DNA from: Sphingopyxis sp.
Lineage (GTDB): Bacteria; Pseudomonadota; Alphaproteobacteria; Sphingomonadales; Sphingomonadaceae
DNA length: 64,000 nt
Direction: 5' to 3'
Assembly (NCBI RefSeq): GCF_016463645.1
Contig: NZ_JAEMQX010000007.1
Span: 19,553-83,552, forward strand
The notes under the pieces are model-generated. The model had not been told where the DNA came from. It worked only from the letters and a program-made list of their open reading frames with translations, and ran no database searches. Of the stretch, positions 24,534-32,885 are shown one piece after another. Numbering within the stretch: the stretch's first letter is position 1; every line of letters starts with the position of its first letter. The position numbers and the translations under genes are program-made.

Positions 24534-24879
24534 AGCGGCGTCCTTCCATGCCGGAATGACGCTCCCCGCCGATAAGAATGGCGCGTCCTCGCCAGAGCGC
24601 AAGGAGTCTCGCGATTGGGATCGGAAAAGCCCAGAAAACCGCCACTCCTGGTAACCCTGTCTCGCACTCAAAGGGCGAGTCTCGCAAAAGCCTTCAAAAA
24701 ACGATGTGCAGACAAACACTTACAAAATCGCGAGATTTTGCCTCTATCTTGCCATCGAGCCCGACTGCCACCTGCCGCCCCAGACGCCCGCTTTGCCTTC
24801 CCGCCTTCCCGATCAAAAAAGGGGAGCGGCGCCATGCGGCACCACTCCCGCGAACCTGCCCCTTCAACAGCGCATCGCC
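24534..24879. other. Intergenic region upstream of relaxase, holding oriT candidate
   Basis: About 345 bases without a gene. It contains a direct repeat TCTCGCA (24658-24664 and ~24679-24685), an AAAATC-GCGA-GATTTT hairpin and a TATCTTGCC nick-like sequence, then GC-rich DNA. It is also the likely site of the relaxase promoter. Confidence 0.6.
24724..24753 (+). other. Candidate oriT core (hairpin plus nick-like site)
   Basis: A perfect 6-bp inverted repeat AAAATC/GATTTT with a GCGA loop (24724-24739) is followed five bases later by TATCTTGCC (24745-24753). This is one base from the RP4/T-DNA-border nick consensus TATCCTG|CC. Its position directly upstream of the relaxase gene fits MOB-P systems. 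The nick would lie between 24751 and 24752. Confidence 0.55.
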
Positions 24880-25041
24880 TTATTGCCAGCCTGCCTGTTC
24901 GGCCTGACGCAGCGCCCGATTGCACCGCTTCAGCCTCTTCTCAGCGGCCCTTAATTCGGCTTCGATCTGCCGCCGTTCTCCCGCGTCATCGCACCATGAA
25001 AGCTCCGCGCGAAGCTCCTCGATCTGTTGTTCAACCGACAT
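24880..25041 (-). CDS. Small coiled-coil protein between oriT and DUF736
   Basis: A 53-aa ORF too short for the track: MSVEQQIEELRAELSW...ERRQIEAELRAAEKRLKRCNRALRQAEQAGWQ. The AGGAGG site six to ten bases before the ATG at 25041 is near-perfect, and the heptad-like pattern of Leu/Ala with alternating charge predicts a coiled coil. It lies beside the oriT region, downstream of DUF736 on the same strand, so a relaxosome or regulatory accessory role is conceivable but unproven. Confidence 0.7.
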   Translation of the reverse strand: MSVEQQIEELRAELSWCDDAGERRQIEAELRAAEKRLKRCNRALRQAEQAGWQ

Positions 25042-25373
25042 CTCATCCTCCTGATACAAGCGAAAGATGAGCCATCGCCCGGCGGGGAGCGGGCGGGGTC
25101 AACCACCGCGCAGCGGCCGCGAAGCGGGCGACGGGGGAGCCGATTTTCTCGTCGCCGGAGTGGAGCGAAGCGGAACGCAGGTGGCGTGAAAATTGGGGGA
25201 ACCGTCGATGGTTGAGGCGGTCCGTTCGCCGCCGGATACTCGGTGCTTGCTGAGCGGATTTCTTCCTCTCTGCAGGCCCGCAAGCGCGTTCCGGTGCAGG
25301 AAAAGGCCCACGCCAAGCCCTCAAGGCATGAGGAAAGCCCCGCGCCGGGTGACCGGCGCGGGGCCGATCCGGC
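25042..25373. other. GC-rich intergenic region
   Basis: About 330 bases with only shadow ORFs. It contains GCGAAGCGG-type short repeats that recur near 25780-25860. No gene, terminator or site could be supported. Confidence 0.4.
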
Positions 25374-25694
25374 TCAGTCGCCGGGGTTCCAGATAACGGC
25401 GAACGCGTCGTCGTCGTCCTGCCCGGCGGCGCGGCCGAGATTGGCGTAGAGGGTGCGGCCGCCAAGTTCGGGGGCCGACATGGCGAGGCGGACATATTCG
25501 CGCTGGCTCACCTCGCCGGTGCGGATCCAGCCGCCGCCCAGTTCGACGCCGTTCGACAGCACGCGGTAGTCGGGCTGGTCCCCGGTCTTACTGCGGTTGG
25601 GGATGATGGCGATCTCGGCATTGACCGAAAGCGTCTTCAAGGCGCCCCGGAACGAACCGTCGTTCTGGCGCTGGACATGACCGATTGAGGGCAT
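25374..25694 (-). CDS. DUF736 family protein
   Basis: A 106-aa protein. MPSIGHVQRQNDGSFRGALKTLSVNAEIAIIPNRSK...PDYRVLSNGVELGGGWIRTGEVSQREYVRLAMSAPEL is a full-length DUF736 protein: a beta-rich fold with the conserved G.F.G.L.TL and YRV....ELG.GW segments. DUF736 genes are common in the oriT-parB region of alphaproteobacterial plasmids and ICEs. The biochemical role is unknown; single-stranded-DNA-related functions have been guessed from context. Confidence 0.9.
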   Translation of the reverse strand: MPSIGHVQRQNDGSFRGALKTLSVNAEIAIIPNRSKTGDQPDYRVLSNGVELGGGWIRTGEVSQREYVRLAMSAPELGGRTLYANLGRAAGQDDDDAFAVIWNPGD

Positions 25695-26054
25695 TTCTCG
25701 TCTCCTTGCACATTCGCCCGACCCGATGCCGGGCGATGGGCGGACCGAAGGGACGGCCCTTGAGCGCGCTGCGAACCGCAGGCCGAAGCGAAGCGGAGGA
25801 CCGGAAGCGCGGGGCTGATTTGGAGCGAAGCGGCCGCGAGGAGCGCCGCCAAAGCGGCGCGGGGAAATCAGTTCCGCGCGATGGTTTCGCGAGGCGCGCG
25901 GCCGTCCCAGGTCATGCGCCCAAGGAGCCGGCGACGGGTTGGTGAGACACGAAAGGACGAGATGCGCGCGCGGACAGGAAGCCCAGTCCGGCGTCTTTCC
26001 GGGAAGCCATGATTGCTTTCGCGGCCACGAGGCCGCGGCTATAGCCTCACGGCG
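25695..26054. other. GC-rich intergenic region between DUF736 and plus-strand small gene
   Basis: About 360 bases. Only overlapping shadow ORFs are present, plus short GAAGCGG-type repeats. The promoters of the divergent DUF736 and 26055 genes must lie here; no consensus could be picked with confidence. Confidence 0.4.
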
Positions 26055-26282
26055 ATGAACGAAGGAACGACGATTGCGGGGCAGATCGAACGGCTGATCG
26101 TGCGGCTGGACGGCGCGGCGGTGTGCGATGCCTGCGTGACTGACCGGCTCAACCTGTCGGTTACCGCACAGGCCAATGTCGTCACCTGCGCGCTCGGCGG
26201 CACGCGCGGATTCGAGCGGCAGAAGGACGAATGCACGTTATGCGGAAGCGCCCGGACGGTGATCCGCCGCACCGCCCGGTAG
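26055..26282 (+). CDS. Small zinc-ribbon-like hypothetical protein
   Basis: A 75-aa protein from the ATG at 26055 (MNEGTTIAGQIERLIVRLDGAAVCDACVTDRLNL...FERQKDECTLCGSARTVIRR). Two CxxC pairs (CDAC and CTLC) about 40 residues apart suggest a zinc ribbon, and the N-terminal helix could be a small winged-helix element. It is the only plus-strand gene in the 22.3-36 kb backbone. Similar small proteins are frequent in sphingomonad transfer regions, from memory; function unknown. Confidence 0.65.
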   Translation: MNEGTTIAGQIERLIVRLDGAAVCDACVTDRLNLSVTAQANVVTCALGGTRGFERQKDECTLCGSARTVIRRTAR

Positions 26283-26335
26283 GTCAGGCGGCAGGGGTTT
26301 TCGGCACGCGAGCGCGCAGTGCGGCGCGATTTGGG

Positions 26336-26839
26336 CTAGTTGCCGTCGCCCGCGAGCGCGCGCGACAGCGCCTCGTTGGTCGCGTCGATCTCGATGCGGT
26401 CTGCGAAAATCGCGCACCAGCCGCCACCGAACTCCCCGATGCGGGGCTTGGAACAGGTCATGGCCCATTCAAAGCCGATCGGCCCCTTGGCGAGCGTTTC
26501 GGGGCAACATCGCTGGATCACCACCGCGATGGCAGCGGCATCGAAATCGTCCATGCTGGCGAAACACACGATCCGCGCGGATGGATCGTCGGGGCAGGTT
26601 TCAGCGATGAAATCGGCTCCGATGGTGGGAAATTCGGGATCGTTGAACGCCTCGCGAAACCCGCTCCACCGCGCGTTCGCATCGTCCGGCGGAAAGGCTG
26701 CGAGCAGCGCCGCGCTCGGCGGATCGGGCGCGTCGTCATTCGCTAGCGCGTAGCCAGCGTTTGCGACTTCCTCGATCAGCGCGCACTCGGCGGCGGTGCA
26801 GCGAAAGGCGAAGCTGCCCTGAATCCAGATGTCAGCCAT
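26336..26839 (-). CDS. Hypothetical protein of the backbone
   Basis: A 167-aa acidic protein from the ATG at 26839 (MADIWIQGSFAFRCTAAECALIEEVANAGYAL). The track ORF is extended through the next gene and should be ignored upstream. It contains a beta-alpha pattern and the segment IVCFASMDDFDAAAIAVVIQRCCPETLAKGPIGFEWAMTCSKPRIGEFGGGWCAIF. No known domain was recognised. Its start overlaps the end of 26832-27299 by eight bases, and both proteins begin with similar MAD...I.G.. strands, hinting at related folds and joint function. Confidence 0.75.
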   Translation of the reverse strand: MADIWIQGSFAFRCTAAECALIEEVANAGYALANDDAPDPPSAALLAAFPPDDANARWSGFREAFNDPEFPTIGADFIAETCPDDPSARIVCFASMDDFDAAAIAVVIQRCCPETLAKGPIGFEWAMTCSKPRIGEFGGGWCAIFADRIEIDATNEALSRALAGDGN

Positions 26840-27299
26840 TGCTCGCCTCCTCCCGTTCGGGCGTGATGACAAGCGGGGGCACCGCGAAGTCGGCCGCATC
26901 GAAATGCGCGATGATCGCCGCATAGCTGCCCAATCGCTCGGCGGTGCAGCGCCCCATGAGGATATAGTCGTCCTCGTCGGCAGCGTAGCTTTGCGGTTCG
27001 CCGCTGCCGGTGAACACGGTGCGTTCCGCACCCCACTGGCAGGCATAGGCGCCCGACCAGCGCGCGAAGAAAAGCCCATGCGCGATGCAGAAGGCTTCGA
27101 GTCCCTCGAACCGCCCCCAGGCGACCTCGTGCGCCATGAGCGCCAAGGGCTCGCCCTCGGGCAGATCGCCGAGCGCGAAGGGTTCGCCGTCCCATTCGGT
27201 GGACAGCCCTTCGTTCGCGATGGCCTCGGCGAAGGCGGGAAGCTGGCTGGCGGGGAGCGTCCCGCCGATGGTGATGGATGCCGAAACACGGTCGGCCAT
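26832..27299 (-). CDS. Hypothetical protein of the backbone, partner of 26336-26839
   Basis: A 155-aa acidic protein (MADRVSASITIGGTLPASQLPAFAEAIANEGLSTEW...LMAHEVAWGRFEGLEAFCIAHGLFFARWSGAYACQWGAERTVFTG). The N-terminal strand-helix pattern resembles that of the downstream protein. No catalytic motif is evident. It is translationally coupled to the downstream gene and lies downstream of parB on the same strand with a 110-base gap. Not recognised. Confidence 0.75.
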   Translation of the reverse strand: MADRVSASITIGGTLPASQLPAFAEAIANEGLSTEWDGEPFALGDLPEGEPLALMAHEVAWGRFEGLEAFCIAHGLFFARWSGAYACQWGAERTVFTGSGEPQSYAADEDDYILMGRCTAERLGSYAAIIAHFDAADFAVPPLVITPEREEASNG

Positions 27300-27409
27300 G
27301 ACAAGTCTCCTGTCTGAAATCCGCGCCGCGAGGGCCGCTTGCGGCCGAGCGGCGCGGCGATTTTATGGGGGACGGAACGGGCGGCGGGTGCGCCGCCGCC
27401 CGTCCAGTT

Positions 27410-29221
27410 TCATGCGGCTTCGCGCTCGGGCTGTTCCTGCGGCTCGGCCTTGGCAGGGGCCGGAAGCGCAATCACCGCGCCGGGGCCGGTCGGTTCCGGC
27501 TCGCGGTCGGGGCGCGCCGCGAGCACCTTGGCATGAGCCGCGACGGTGCCGACGCCGCCGCGCGCCGTATAGGTAGCGGGCGGGAACGCCATCCATTTCG
27601 GCACCCAACCCTCGACCTTGGGCCGCCCGTTCGCACCCTCCAGATGGTCGCGGACGATGCGCTTCAAGACCTTGCCCGGTTCCTTCGCATTGGCGGCGGC
27701 GACAGGTTCGCCCGCCACCTCGGCGACGATGCGGGTCAGCACCTCCTTGTCGCGGACACACTCGAAAAAGGCGTCGTCGGCCTGCCAGTAGCGGGCCATA
27801 TCGACGCCGATCTCGCCGCCGACCGCCTCGATGGCGGCGCTGCCGCTGGCGAGCGTTTCGCCCATGACGATGACGATCACGTCCATTACGGCGCGGTCGG
27901 GCACGTCGAGCAAGCGCAGGAACACGCCGACCAGTCCGAAGTCGTCGCCGTTGCCGCCTGTGACGGTCGGTTCCTCGGGCGAGAAGCCGAGAAGGTCCAA
28001 TACGGCGCGGCGCTTCGCGTCGAAGTCGGTTTCCGCGCGGCAAGTTTCGACGCTTTCGCGCACATCGTCGTTGCGCGCGGTCTGCGGCTCGGGCTTGACC
28101 GTCCACAGTGGCGACCCGACGATGACATGGGCGACCATCAAGCGCAGCGCGACCTTGGGATGACGGGTCAGCGAGGCGCGGACAGCGGCATGACGGTGCA
28201 GGTTGATATAGGTCTGCATCGTGCTCGTCACTTCGGGGCGCGGCACTTTGGGGCCGGTTTCGATTGCCTCGCCGCGTTCGAGCCGCTTGGCCTCCTTGCT
28301 CGTCACATAGCCTTCGTGGACCTCGACCTCGCCGCTTTCGCGCACATCTATATACACGCGCCCGCCCTTGCGCTTGGGTGCCTTGGCGAACTCATAGCGG
28401 TAGAAATATTCGCCGGGCGGGACGATCACCACGTCGAACCATCCGGCATCCAGATAGTCCTCCTTGCGCGCGTCGATTACGGCGTTCTGCGCGGTCCAGA
28501 ACGCGTCGGCATCTGCAAAATAGCGGTCTTCGCCGAACAGATCGGCGACGATCGCAAGGCCGCTCGCATCGACGTCGAACAGGGCATGTTCGACCTTGAT
28601 CGACTGCCCGCCGAACAGCCATGCCTTCAATTGCTGGCCGGTCGGGCAATAGGCGTCGTCATCGTCGTAGAGCGCCAGCCATGCCTTCTGCTGCTGCTTG
28701 CTCGCCAGCGTCAGATGCCGGACGGTCGCCGCGTTGATCTTCTCCTTGCGGTAAAGATCGCGGATGCGCGGAAGCAGGTTGCCGAGCGCTAGGATACGCT
28801 TCACGCCAAGCTCGGGAATGCCGAACGTCGCGGAGATATCCGCAATGTCGCGGCCCTCCTTGACCAGCCGTGCGAAGGTTTCCCATCGCGTCACCTCGTC
28901 GGGATCGAGCCGGGTGTTCTCGAGAAGCGATGCCTCGATGGCGTCGGCGTCGTCCCCGGCGTCGAGGATGGCGACGGGAAGCGGGCCGTGGTCGATGCCC
29001 TCGACAAGCGCGATGGCGTTCGCCGTCCAGCGCCGCCGCCCGGCGACGATTTCGTGGACGCCATTATCGTTGCCCGCCTGCGGGCGCACGATCAGCGGCA
29101 CGATGACACCGCGCTTGCGGATCGAGGGCAGAATGTCGCCCACGTCCGGGGGCTTGGGTCCGTGCCGCATGTTCACCTTGGACGGAACCAGCTTGCTATG
29201 GTCGATAAAGTCGAGTTTCAT
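27410..29221 (-). CDS. ParB/Srx-domain DNA-binding protein, long form
   Basis: A 603-aa protein from the ATG at 29221 (MKLDFIDHSKLVPSKVNMRHGPKPPDVGDILPSI). The N-terminal ParB domain carries VIVPLIVRPQ, HEIVAGRRRWTANAIAL and AIEASLLENTRLDPDEVTRWETFARLV. A KorB/ParB helix-turn-helix follows (DISATFGIPELGVKRILALGNLLPRIRDLYRKEKI). About 350 further residues are unlike chromosomal ParB, which is near 300 aa. No ParA lies beside it. Roles in element maintenance or transcription control are both plausible. The C-terminus is Ala/Pro/Glu-rich. Confidence 0.9.
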   Translation of the reverse strand: MKLDFIDHSKLVPSKVNMRHGPKPPDVGDILPSIRKRGVIVPLIVRPQAGNDNGVHEIVAGRRRWTANAIALVEGIDHGPLPVAILDAGDDADAIEASLLENTRLDPDEVTRWETFARLVKEGRDIADISATFGIPELGVKRILALGNLLPRIRDLYRKEKINAATVRHLTLASKQQQKAWLALYDDDDAYCPTGQQLKAWLFGGQSIKVEHALFDVDASGLAIVADLFGEDRYFADADAFWTAQNAVIDARKEDYLDAGWFDVVIVPPGEYFYRYEFAKAPKRKGGRVYIDVRESGEVEVHEGYVTSKEAKRLERGEAIETGPKVPRPEVTSTMQTYINLHRHAAVRASLTRHPKVALRLMVAHVIVGSPLWTVKPEPQTARNDDVRESVETCRAETDFDAKRRAVLDLLGFSPEEPTVTGGNGDDFGLVGVFLRLLDVPDRAVMDVIVIVMGETLASGSAAIEAVGGEIGVDMARYWQADDAFFECVRDKEVLTRIVAEVAGEPVAAANAKEPGKVLKRIVRDHLEGANGRPKVEGWVPKWMAFPPATYTARGGVGTVAAHAKVLAARPDREPEPTGPGAVIALPAPAKAEPQEQPEREAA

Positions 29222-29306
29222 TGGTCTGCTCCTTCTGGAGCGCCGGTCCCGTTTGTCTTGCTGGATGGGCGGGACCGGCACTCAATGCGGCGAAACGCGC
29301 CGCGCG

Positions 29307-29741
29307 TCATCCGGCCCCTCGATCATCAAGAGGCGGCGGAAGCTCGTTGCCGTTCCGGCTATCGGTGATGCGGCGAAGTTCGGCTTCGGCCAGAACGATT
29401 GCACCCATGCGCCGCGCGGTATCGGACCATAGCGAAAGCGGGGCCAGCGGCTCGAAATGCTCGTCGCGCTCGATGAACAGGCCGAAGGGCAAGCGGACGC
29501 CCGCAATCTCGGTAAGCGAGAACACGCCCATTTCCGGGCATCCGAACCCCAAGTCGGCGAGGCCGAACAGCGTGTCTCCATCGTCGTAAAGCTCGGTGGC
29601 GATCCACGTCGCCGCGCCGACCGGATTGAAGAATTTGACCACCGGGAACGGGTCGAACCGTTCGTCGCGCTGCTCGTGGAGGCGGCTGGCGCGCGCATTC
29701 GCGCGCAGCGCCGAAAGGATCGCATGGGGGAGCGTAATCAT
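29307..29741 (-). CDS. DUF2958 family protein
   Basis: A 144-aa protein (MITLPHAILSALRANARASRLHEQRDERFDPFPVVKFFNPVGAATWIATELYDDGDTLFGLADLGFGCPEMGVFSLTEI). The PVVKFFNP..ATW...E...DGDTLFGLADLG.G.PE.G core is the DUF2958 signature. These genes typically sit next to ardC and parB in alphaproteobacterial mobile elements. It overlaps the ardC stop by four bases. Function unknown. Confidence 0.88.
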   Translation of the reverse strand: MITLPHAILSALRANARASRLHEQRDERFDPFPVVKFFNPVGAATWIATELYDDGDTLFGLADLGFGCPEMGVFSLTEIAGVRLPFGLFIERDEHFEPLAPLSLWSDTARRMGAIVLAEAELRRITDSRNGNELPPPLDDRGAG

Positions 29742-30709
29742 GCCGCTTCCCTCCCTTCGTCCTGCGTCTCGGCGTAGCGGGCAAGCAGCCAATCGGCGGC
29801 CTTGCTCGCCTGACTGGCCGCGCGAAAGATCGCGCGATTGTCCTCGCGCAGCACGTCGAGCCATGATGCCAGATAATCGGCGTGACGAACGGTCGGCACG
29901 ATGCCGAGCGCGGCGCAAAGGAAGGCCGATCCCATCTCGGCGATCAATTCTTCGCGCGCATAGTCCTTGCTGCCGAACGCATTGCGCAGATTGCGATTGA
30001 GGCGCGACGGGTGGCCGCTGGCATGACAGAGTTCGTGCAGCGCCGTCCGGTAGAAATTGATCTGTTCGTGGAAGGCCGGTTGCGGGGGCACCTGCACATA
30101 GTCGGCGCTCGGGACATAGTAGGCCTTGTCCCCACCGATGCGGAAATCGACGCCCGATGCCGCAATGACCGCTTCGGCGATCGGCACGACTTGGCGTTCG
30201 GGAAGCGGTGCGGGGTCGGTGGCAAGGCCGGGGCGCAAGCCTTCGCACTGTGCGACGTTGAACACGGTGAAGCGTTTGAGGAACGGCACCGCGCGGGCTT
30301 CGCCGCCGGTCTGGCGCGCGCGTTCCTTCTCGGCTTCGGGGGTGAAGCGGTCGGCATAGACAACCCTTGTCCCGCGCTCGCCTTTCCTGACATTGCCGCC
30401 CGCCTCCAAGGCTTGGCGGAAGGTCAGCCACGATTGCGACGGATAGCCGTTCTCGATCACTGCTCCCCACAGGATCAGGACATTGACGCCGCTGTAATTG
30501 CGGCTGGTGAGCCCGTTGCGCGGGAGGCCGGGGGCGGCGGAGAAGCCTTGACCATTGGGGCGGCCCCAAGGCTGGACCCAAGGGAAGCGGCCCGCCTCAA
30601 GTTCGGAAACAATGCGGCCCGTCACCTCGTCGTAAAGATTGGCGCGCTCCGCCGGGGGCTGGCGTTTGCTGCCCTCTGCGCGCGCGCGTTGGCTGCCGGT
30701 CTGGTGCAT
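29738..30709 (-). CDS. ardC: ArdC-type antirestriction protein
   Basis: A 323-aa protein from the ATG at 30709 (MHQTGSQRARAEGSKR); the 91-residue track leader is intergenic. The N-terminal ssDNA-binding domain (LYDEVTGRIVSELEAGRFPWVQPWG...GLTSRNYSGVNVLILWGA) is followed by an M78-like zincin with FYRTALHELCHASGHPSRLNR (HExxH). ArdC proteins protect incoming single-stranded DNA from restriction, which fits a conjugative element entering a new host. The AGGATAGCC just before the ATG is a usable ribosome site. Confidence 0.9.
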   Translation of the reverse strand: MHQTGSQRARAEGSKRQPPAERANLYDEVTGRIVSELEAGRFPWVQPWGRPNGQGFSAAPGLPRNGLTSRNYSGVNVLILWGAVIENGYPSQSWLTFRQALEAGGNVRKGERGTRVVYADRFTPEAEKERARQTGGEARAVPFLKRFTVFNVAQCEGLRPGLATDPAPLPERQVVPIAEAVIAASGVDFRIGGDKAYYVPSADYVQVPPQPAFHEQINFYRTALHELCHASGHPSRLNRNLRNAFGSKDYAREELIAEMGSAFLCAALGIVPTVRHADYLASWLDVLREDNRAIFRAASQASKAADWLLARYAETQDEGREAA

Positions 30710-31224
30710 GGCTATCCTCCAATGCCGCCCCAAAAACCCCAGGGCCTCCCCCGGAGCGGGGGTGGGCGGCGAATTGCGACCTGCCGGGCGCGGCCAGGAG
30801 GCGGTCCGCACCCGCAGGGCCGAAATGCAATGGAGGAGCCGGACCCGAGCGCAGTCGAAGGCCGGCTTGCGGGACGCCGGGCCGGGCCCAGAAGGGAGCG
30901 CCGCCCACCCGCGCGACGAGGGGAAGGCCCAACGAAAAATGCCGCCGCGCCGGTCAGGCGCGGCGACGACAGGCCGGAGCAAGGCTCCGGCATCCCGCCA
31001 GTCCGATCGTCACCTTTGGCCGGGACGCGCGAAGCGTGGCCCGGTGGAGCTTGGCGAACGGATGTGAGCCTAGCGGAATAGAGCGGCGGTCGCGCCGCAG
31101 GCGCGAGGCGCCTGAAAACCCGGATGCGTCAGGTCAGACCCTGCCGTCTTGAAGCACTCTCGTCGTGGTCGCCATGCGCGCGGTGACACGAGGAGCGAGC
31201 ACTCGGCCCACTGGCCCCAACAGA
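30710..31224. other. GC-rich intergenic region
   Basis: About 515 bases between ardC and the membrane-protein gene. ORFs here are shadows without ribosome sites. It is rich in GCCGG/GAAGG repeats and contains the probable ardC promoter. No RNA gene was recognised. Confidence 0.4.
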
Positions 31225-31680
31225 TCAACCGTGCAGCGGGGATCCGTTCGAACCGGTGCAAGCGGTCATCGCGGGCAACAGGCTCATCATGGCGGCACCG
31301 GCGATGATGATCGCGCCGACCGCCGCGGCGATGCCGGTCGCGGTCGGCCCCGCACCGCCGAGCTGCATCAGGCTGGAGACGACACTGCCGCCGGCGATCC
31401 CGGCGGGCACGGCGAAGAGAAGCGCGATCGCTCCGCGAAGCGGAACGGGCAACCGCGACGCGATGAGCATGCGTCCGATCAGCAAGACCGCGACGCCGAC
31501 GACGAGGCCGAGAAGCAGACCGAGCAACGGCCCCAGTTCGCCACCCCCCGCCCACAGAAATGCGGCCGCACCGAGCCCGACCGGGAGTGCGAAGACGGCG
31601 AGCCGGAACATCGCCCAGGCGAAGAGGACGATGCCGGTGGCGGACAGGATCAGACCGAGCAACATCACGACCAACTCCAT
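31225..31680 (-). CDS. Small multi-pass membrane protein of the transfer region
   Basis: A 151-aa protein from the ATG at 31680. Four or more hydrophobic helices cover almost the whole chain (MELVVMLLGLILSATGIVLFAWAMF, VFALPVGLGAAAFLWAG, LGPLLGLLLGLVVGVAVLLIG, GAIALLFAVPAGIAGG, IAAAVGAIIIAGAAMM). No enzymatic motif. It is downstream of the lytic transglycosylase and traF on the same strand, so a role in the transfer apparatus or in surface/entry exclusion is possible by context only. Confidence 0.7.
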   Translation of the reverse strand: MELVVMLLGLILSATGIVLFAWAMFRLAVFALPVGLGAAAFLWAGGGELGPLLGLLLGLVVGVAVLLIGRMLIASRLPVPLRGAIALLFAVPAGIAGGSVVSSLMQLGGAGPTATGIAAAVGAIIIAGAAMMSLLPAMTACTGSNGSPLHG

Positions 31681-31734
31681 AGGCTCGGAACATAGCAGAA
31701 ACACGATTCGGCATGAAGCCCCGATCGGCTCGCA

Positions 31735-32376
31735 CTATGGGCGGTCTGGCGCGTTCTTCTCGGGCGACGTCGATCGCAGCGCGACGAACAGCGTGGCCGC
31801 ACCGGCTTCGCTCCGGCCGGCAGGGGGCCGGTCGCCGATCGCGAAGAAGATGGCATTGACGGTACGCGGCGTTGCACTGGCGGCCGTGACAGCCGACCGG
31901 GAATTGACGGGCACTCCGGCGACGCTCGCGAGATAGGCGCGGGTCTCACCGGGCAGCGCGCGGCCGGTCCGCACGTGCTCGGCATAGCGTGCCGGTCCCG
32001 CGTTATAGGCTGCGAACAGTCCGGGATAACCGAAGCGGTCATACATCAGACGAAGATAGAGCGTCCCCGCCAATATGTTGTCGCGCGGGCTATGGGGATC
32101 ACGTCCGAGCCCGAGCCGCGCGCGCATTTCGGACCAGGTGCCGGGCATGAGCTGCATCAGTCCCATCGCGCCGGCGTGGCTGGTAATCGGGCGCCCGTCC
32201 AGCACCGTGCGCCCGCCGCTCTCGGCGCGCATGACGCGCTCGATCCATTCTACCGGCACGCCGAAACGCGCCGAGGCTGCCTCGATATAGGGCCGCCAGT
32301 GAACGACCGACTGCGCGTCAGCCGGTGCCGCCGCCAGCAGCGCCAGGGCGGTGATGGCGACCCTCAGCCCAGCCAC
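31735..32376 (-). CDS. Lytic transglycosylase (SLT/VirB1-like)
   Basis: A 213-aa exported muramidase from the GTG at 32376, which overlaps the traF stop (GTGGCTGGGCTGA); the longer track ORF is the traF shadow. It has a signal peptide (GLRVAITALALLAAAPADAQ) and an SLT domain with catalytic Glu in IERVMRAESGGRTV, then AMGLMQLMPGTW, LAGTLYLRLMYDRFG and FAAYNAGPARY. It would open the peptidoglycan for pilus assembly. Coupled translation with traF supports a transfer role. Confidence 0.93.
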   Translation of the reverse strand: MAGLRVAITALALLAAAPADAQSVVHWRPYIEAASARFGVPVEWIERVMRAESGGRTVLDGRPITSHAGAMGLMQLMPGTWSEMRARLGLGRDPHSPRDNILAGTLYLRLMYDRFGYPGLFAAYNAGPARYAEHVRTGRALPGETRAYLASVAGVPVNSRSAVTAASATPRTVNAIFFAIGDRPPAGRSEAGAATLFVALRSTSPEKNAPDRP

Positions 32377-32885
32377 AGCAGTCGCACCTCGCCGATGACG
32401 TCGCCGCGCGATGTCGGTCCGAAATAACGCCCATCGAACGAATCCGGGCTGTCCATCAGCAGGAACAATGCGCCCGAACGCAACATCACGCAGCCATTCC
32501 ACCACGGCATCGGACGGTCGCGGCCATCGGCTTCGCGGCGTTCGGCCACCGGGTGGCCGTTGACATAGATCTCCCGCCCGCGCGCACAGACGCGATCGCC
32601 GGGCGCGGCCGCGACGCGCTTGACCAGCGGGATATTGATCGGAATGTAGCGCCGCTCGGCGGCGAGCCGGCGCCAGCGGTCGGGCACCCGGACCAGCACC
32701 ATGTCGCCCGATGCGATGTCCTGCCGTCCGCTGACGGCATAGAGACCGATCGGCGCGCTGGCCGATGCGTTCCAGACCAGCCACGGCGTTGGCGGCAGCG
32801 CGATCGTGGTCGCCAGCGCGGCCGCGCCGAGACCGATCAGCGCGGTGGGTTTAGCCGGCAGACGGGAGGGTAGCAGCCTAGCCAT
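32364..32885 (-). CDS. traF: TraF, conjugal pilin-maturation peptidase (S26 family)
   Basis: A 173-aa protein from the ATG at 32885. A membrane anchor (ALIGLGAAALATTIALPPTPWLVWN) is followed by the catalytic Ser motif SASAPIGLYAV, the Lys motif PLVKRVAAAPGDRV and the MDSPDSFDGRYFGPTSRGDVIG box. RP4 TraF is a signal-peptidase homologue that cyclises TrbC pilin; here trbC is present. It overlaps the HTH gene upstream by eight bases and the transglycosylase downstream. Confidence 0.95.
   Translation of the reverse strand: MARLLPSRLPAKPTALIGLGAAALATTIALPPTPWLVWNASASAPIGLYAVSGRQDIASGDMVLVRVPDRWRRLAAERRYIPINIPLVKRVAAAPGDRVCARGREIYVNGHPVAERREADGRDRPMPWWNGCVMLRSGALFLLMDSPDSFDGRYFGPTSRGDVIGEVRLLWLG

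Noticed and set aside
23088-24575. 495-codon plus-strand ORF opposite the relaxase
   Set aside because: Antisense shadow; the relaxase on the other strand has clear nickase motifs.
25100-25860. Clusters of GCGAAGCGG-type short repeats considered as CRISPR or iterons
   Set aside because: Units are irregular in length and spacing, with no spacers and no initiator gene nearby.
27410-29221. ParB as evidence for a plasmid replicon
   Set aside because: No ParA or RepA was found and the region is bounded by att repeats with an integrase, so an ICE is the better explanation.
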